Assembly (NCBI GenBank): GCA_022821875.1
Contig: JAJECV010000074.1
Location: 1-60,935 of the forward strand
From: Rhodothermales bacterium
Lineage (GTDB): Bacteria; Bacteroidota; Rhodothermia; Rhodothermales; Bin80
Direction of reading: 5' to 3'
DNA length: 60,935 bases
A program made the translations under genes and the position numbers. This document shows positions 52,736 to 60,935 of this stretch, piece after piece (positions within the stretch are counted from its first letter, which is position 1; each line of letters begins with the position of its first letter). The notes below the pieces were generated by a model. The model was given only the letters and a program-made list of their open reading frames with translations, was not told where the DNA came from and ran no database searches.

Positions 52736-54676
52736 GTGGATTCCAATCTTGGAACATCTTTAAGTCAACTGACACCAATTCAGCGCCAGGCTGTCAACTG
52801 GGATAAAGGGGCGTTGCTGGTGCTTGCCGGGCCAAGATCCGGGAAAACCCAGGTACTGACCTGCCGGATCGCACGCCTGCTGGATGAGTCACGGGATCAG
52901 AGATTTCGTGTTTTGGCACTCACCTTTACCAATAAGGCGGCAGATGAGATGAAAGACCGCGTGCGTTCGTTTGTGCCCGAACTGGAAGACCGTGCGGACA
53001 TCTTCACCTTTCACAGTTTCTGTTCGAGTGTCCTGCGACAGCATGGTGCGCATATCGGATTAAAACCAGGCTTTAGAATCTATTCACGGAAAGAAGACCG
53101 GCAGGCACTGCTCCGCAATGCCATTCGTCGTGACTCCAGCCTGCATGAACATGAACCATGGCAGTTCCTGCCCTTGATTGATCGACTGAAATCGCAACTC
53201 ATTCGCCCGGAAGAAGCGGTATCGCATCTCAAAGCATCCGCGGGTTCGTCTATCGAAAATTCTCAATTTCCTGCCGCCGCCTATCGTCTGTACGAAGAGG
53301 AGTTGCGCCGCGCAAATGCCTTGGATTTCCATTCTCTGATTTTAGAAGCCCACAAACTACTCAAACACCCCGCGCTGGCCCGGTACTATCAGACAGTCTA
53401 TCGATATTGGCTCATTGACGAATTTCAGGACACGAACGATGCCCAGTACAAGCTTCTCAGATGCATGGCAGGCAATGACTTCCGGGAAGTATTTGCGGTG
53501 GCCGATGACGATCAGACGATCTATGAGTGGAACGGTGCCAATGTTCATAGAATTTCTGCACTGGTCTCGGACTTTGGCTGTGATTTGATTCAATTCCCTA
53601 CAAATTTCCGCTGTGCACCACAAATCGTTGAGGCGGCAAACCGCCTTGTGGTGTATAACGCCCAGCGTTTGGAAAACAAACAGCCATCTATATCGGTCCG
53701 GCAGGCTACAGAGGTTGAGTCCATTCAATGCCGCGTGTTTCCGACAGATCAGGAGGAAGTGGCTGGCATCACGAACGGAATTATTGCTATGGGGGATGAG
53801 GGCCGCAGCCGCACCGCGGTACTGGCCCGGAGCCGCTCCATGTTAGAATCTATGCACGATCGCCTTGAAGCGAAAGGAGTTCGTTCCGCAATGCTGATGC
53901 GAAGGGATGATTTTGTGTCCCCGAACATGAGGTGGATGATTGCCTGCCTTAGACAGATTAACCGTCCTCTGGATCGCCATAACCTGTCTACGCTGGCCAA
54001 TACTTTTGATGCGATCGCTCCAGTACCAATTGCTCCGGAGGACATTATTTCGCGTGCGGACGCGACAGGCATCTCCTATCTTTCCATCTGGGCGCAGGCC
54101 GCACGGAGGACTGATTTGCCTCCGCATATAGCAAAAGCCGTCAAACTAATCCTGAGTATTACCGACGGATCCCAAAAACTGAGTGCAGCGATTGATACGT
54201 TGGTTAAATTGTTCGGTGATGAAAACGCTGACTCCGGCTTACAGGATGATCTGAGTGCATGGAGAGAGCTCAGCAATAATGTTAATGTGCAGCTTGAATT
54301 ACCAACCCTTGATCAATTTTTACAGGAACTCGATCTTCGTTCTAAAAACCCCGCTCCACAATCTGAATCCGTGTCTTTGGCGACAATCCATGGTGCCAAG
54401 GGACTTGAGTTTGATACAGTTTATCTCATGGGGATGGCAGAGGGAATTTTTTCTTCCTGGCAAAGCATCCAGCAGAATAACAGAGGCTCTGCACTTGAGG
54501 AAGAACGCCGTGCATGTTTTGTTGCCATTACGCGGGCAAAAAATCAACTGGTTCTATCCCGATCAGATCAGTACAGGGGCTACTCAAAAGAACCGTCAAG
54601 ATTTCTTAGGGAGATGGGGATGCTGAACCGTGAAACGCCCCCGCCCGTAAGTGCACACATCACGGAACTCGCGTGA
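52736..54676 (+). CDS. UvrD/Rep-family superfamily 1 DNA helicase
   Basis: 646 aa from GTG 52736. Motif Q and Walker A are LTPIQRQAV and AGPRSGKTQVL (PR in place of the usual AG before SGKT), then LTFTNKAADEMKDR (Ia), FTFHSFCS, DEFQDTN (Walker B), DDDQTIYEWNGA (III), FPTNFRC (IV), SLATIHGAKGLEFDTVYLMG (V) and EEERRACFVAITRAKNQL (VI). All helicase motifs are present, but it is shorter than UvrD/PcrA (~720-750 aa). It is not next to a nuclease gene, so a repair role is more likely than a Gabija-type defence role. Confidence 0.9.
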   Translation: MDSNLGTSLSQLTPIQRQAVNWDKGALLVLAGPRSGKTQVLTCRIARLLDESRDQRFRVLALTFTNKAADEMKDRVRSFVPELEDRADIFTFHSFCSSVLRQHGAHIGLKPGFRIYSRKEDRQALLRNAIRRDSSLHEHEPWQFLPLIDRLKSQLIRPEEAVSHLKASAGSSIENSQFPAAAYRLYEEELRRANALDFHSLILEAHKLLKHPALARYYQTVYRYWLIDEFQDTNDAQYKLLRCMAGNDFREVFAVADDDQTIYEWNGANVHRISALVSDFGCDLIQFPTNFRCAPQIVEAANRLVVYNAQRLENKQPSISVRQATEVESIQCRVFPTDQEEVAGITNGIIAMGDEGRSRTAVLARSRSMLESMHDRLEAKGVRSAMLMRRDDFVSPNMRWMIACLRQINRPLDRHNLSTLANTFDAIAPVPIAPEDIISRADATGISYLSIWAQAARRTDLPPHIAKAVKLILSITDGSQKLSAAIDTLVKLFGDENADSGLQDDLSAWRELSNNVNVQLELPTLDQFLQELDLRSKNPAPQSESVSLATIHGAKGLEFDTVYLMGMAEGIFSSWQSIQQNNRGSALEEERRACFVAITRAKNQLVLSRSDQYRGYSKEPSRFLREMGMLNRETPPPVSAHITELA

Positions 54677-54714
54677 CAGAGGAGAGAGTTGCTGACTGAT
54701 TATTTCAGAGCGCC

Positions 54715-60057
<5,343 letters not shown>

Positions 60058-60371
60058 CTTACACTAAGTTGTTGAACAGGTCAAGATAATAGATTGTGGA
60101 GAAAGTGTAAAGTTCAGTCTGGTATACATGCGTTCCCTTGCGTGATGAGTGGGCTTTGGGCTGGCGAAAAATTAACATACCCTTAGACATTCTTTAGTTG
60201 TCGCTACTGTTTTTGGCCTCTTATGAGGAATTCAACGGATTTTCGTACGATTCAATGTCCATATCGTAACATTAATTTCTATATTCTCCTCCCTATACTA
60301 CCGTTTGATGCTCTGATTTGGATTGTCTTTTATATAATTGTATCTTTAATTTTTGACAAATCTGATTTCTC
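60058..60371. other. AT-rich intergenic region before the edge gene
   Basis: 314 bases between divergent genes, markedly richer in A and T than its surroundings, especially 60240-60370. No gene, hairpin or repeat is clear. Such a base change is common at the flank of an inserted element. Confidence 0.35.
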
Positions 60372-60935
60372 ATGGCTCAATCTACTTCTACAACCCAAAC
60401 CATCATCCACCTAATCCAGAAACAAACCGTGGTCACGTTTGACCAGATCCGTGCGGCGGTTGATCCAATGAGTGACCGTACGCTGTACCGTAAACTAGGC
60501 TCGGCTGGTTGCCGGTCCAGTTACTCTCACCGGGGGAGCTTCTACACACTCGACGAATGTGCAAAGTATGATACGGACGGACTCTGGTCCCATCATGGCA
60601 TTCATTTTTCGCTTCACGGCACCTTAAAGGATACGCTGGTGGCCTTGATCGAAGCGGCAAGTGCTGGCCGGTTTGCGCGGGATCTCAAAGCAAGCACGCA
60701 GGTGGAAGTCGCGCCTTGCCTGACTCTATTACACCAGACCGGGCGTGTGTCCCGAACCAAAATGGGAGACCATTATCTGTATTGTTCTAAAAATGCGGCC
60801 AGACGGCGACGGCAGGAACGCAATGCTCGCTCTCCGCTCTTAACGTGGGATGACCAACTCCAACTTGCAACCGATCAGTTTTACGGGACGCTGAACGAGC
60901 AACAACGACGTCTGTTTGCCGGGTTTTTGTCCCTT
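60372..60935 (+). CDS. Winged-helix protein of the insertion-sequence-associated type, partial at window edge
   Basis: 188 residues are visible from ATG 60372; the frame is still open at the last base. The N-terminal part (TVVTFDQIRAAV, DRTLYRKLGSAGCRSSYSHR, SFYTLDECAKYDTDGLWSHH) is the DNA-binding winged-helix seen in proteins that accompany or form the front of some transposases. The visible end, LNEQQRRLFAGFLSL, resembles the start of ISAzo13-like transposase regions. Identification as a transposase is tentative because the catalytic part lies outside. Confidence 0.55.
   Translation, partial: MAQSTSTTQTIIHLIQKQTVVTFDQIRAAVDPMSDRTLYRKLGSAGCRSSYSHRGSFYTLDECAKYDTDGLWSHHGIHFSLHGTLKDTLVALIEAASAGRFARDLKASTQVEVAPCLTLLHQTGRVSRTKMGDHYLYCSKNAARRRRQERNARSPLLTWDDQLQLATDQFYGTLNEQQRRLFAGFLSL

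Noticed and set aside
52736-54676. UvrD-like helicase considered as a Gabija (GajB) defence component
   Set aside because: No OLD-family GajA nuclease gene is adjacent; neighbours are repair and replication genes.

Overview
The window looks like chromosomal DNA of a Gram-negative bacterium of the Rhodothermota/Bacteroidota side of the tree. The best evidence is the type IX secretion C-terminal sorting domain on the very large Calx-beta protein (NYPNPFNPST start, ending IMTLLK), a secreted S9 peptidase and many genes with weak or absent Shine-Dalgarno sequences. The phylum is an inference; there is no rRNA or tRNA gene here. Most of the window is housekeeping DNA interrupted by small mobile or accessory pieces.

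Layout. 1-0.4 kb: the 3' part of an IS200/IS605-type tnpB directly against the start of the cell-elongation pair mrdA-rodA. 3.6-11.8 kb: a sarcosine-oxidase-like flavoenzyme, argS, a DNA methyltransferase with a C-terminal HNH nuclease, pheA and an S9 peptidase. 11.9-15.9 kb (minus strand): sixA, a DUF4389 membrane protein, a decayed geranylgeranyl-reductase gene, uppS and a regulator/membrane-protein pair with a likely operator. 16.2-19.6 kb: the most unusual part, a tightly overlapped operon of four genes built from about 16 copies of one helix-turn-helix unit. The first gene adds a zinc finger and an HNH nuclease domain. 19.7-27.5 kb: a D-threonine-aldolase-like enzyme, the 1626-residue Calx-beta protein and a zinc alcohol dehydrogenase, with a 36-bp perfect palindrome in between.

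27.6-35.5 kb is one compact heme operon: hemA, hemC, hemD, hemB, a chlorite-dismutase-family gene, hemE, hemH and a hemG/hemY-type oxidase. The set matches the coproporphyrin-dependent route to heme. 35.7-51.5 kb joins three redox enzymes on the minus strand (a GOLPH3-domain/cytochrome P450 fusion, a steroid-type Rieske oxygenase, an MpaB-family oxygenase) to two RND efflux systems on the plus strand, which suggests oxidation and export of a hydrophobic, perhaps isoprenoid, compound. 51.8-60 kb is DNA repair and replication: xthA, a UvrD-like helicase, polA and ligA, then a DUF1761 protein. The right edge cuts a transposase-associated winged-helix gene.

The strongest candidate for an undescribed system is the HTH-array operon at 16.3-19.6 kb. 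Its units keep a fixed framework but differ mainly at recognition-helix positions, as expected of modular DNA-binding arrays, and they sit beside an HNH nuclease whose reading frame is broken by two nearby indels. Second in interest is the GOLPH3-P450 fusion.
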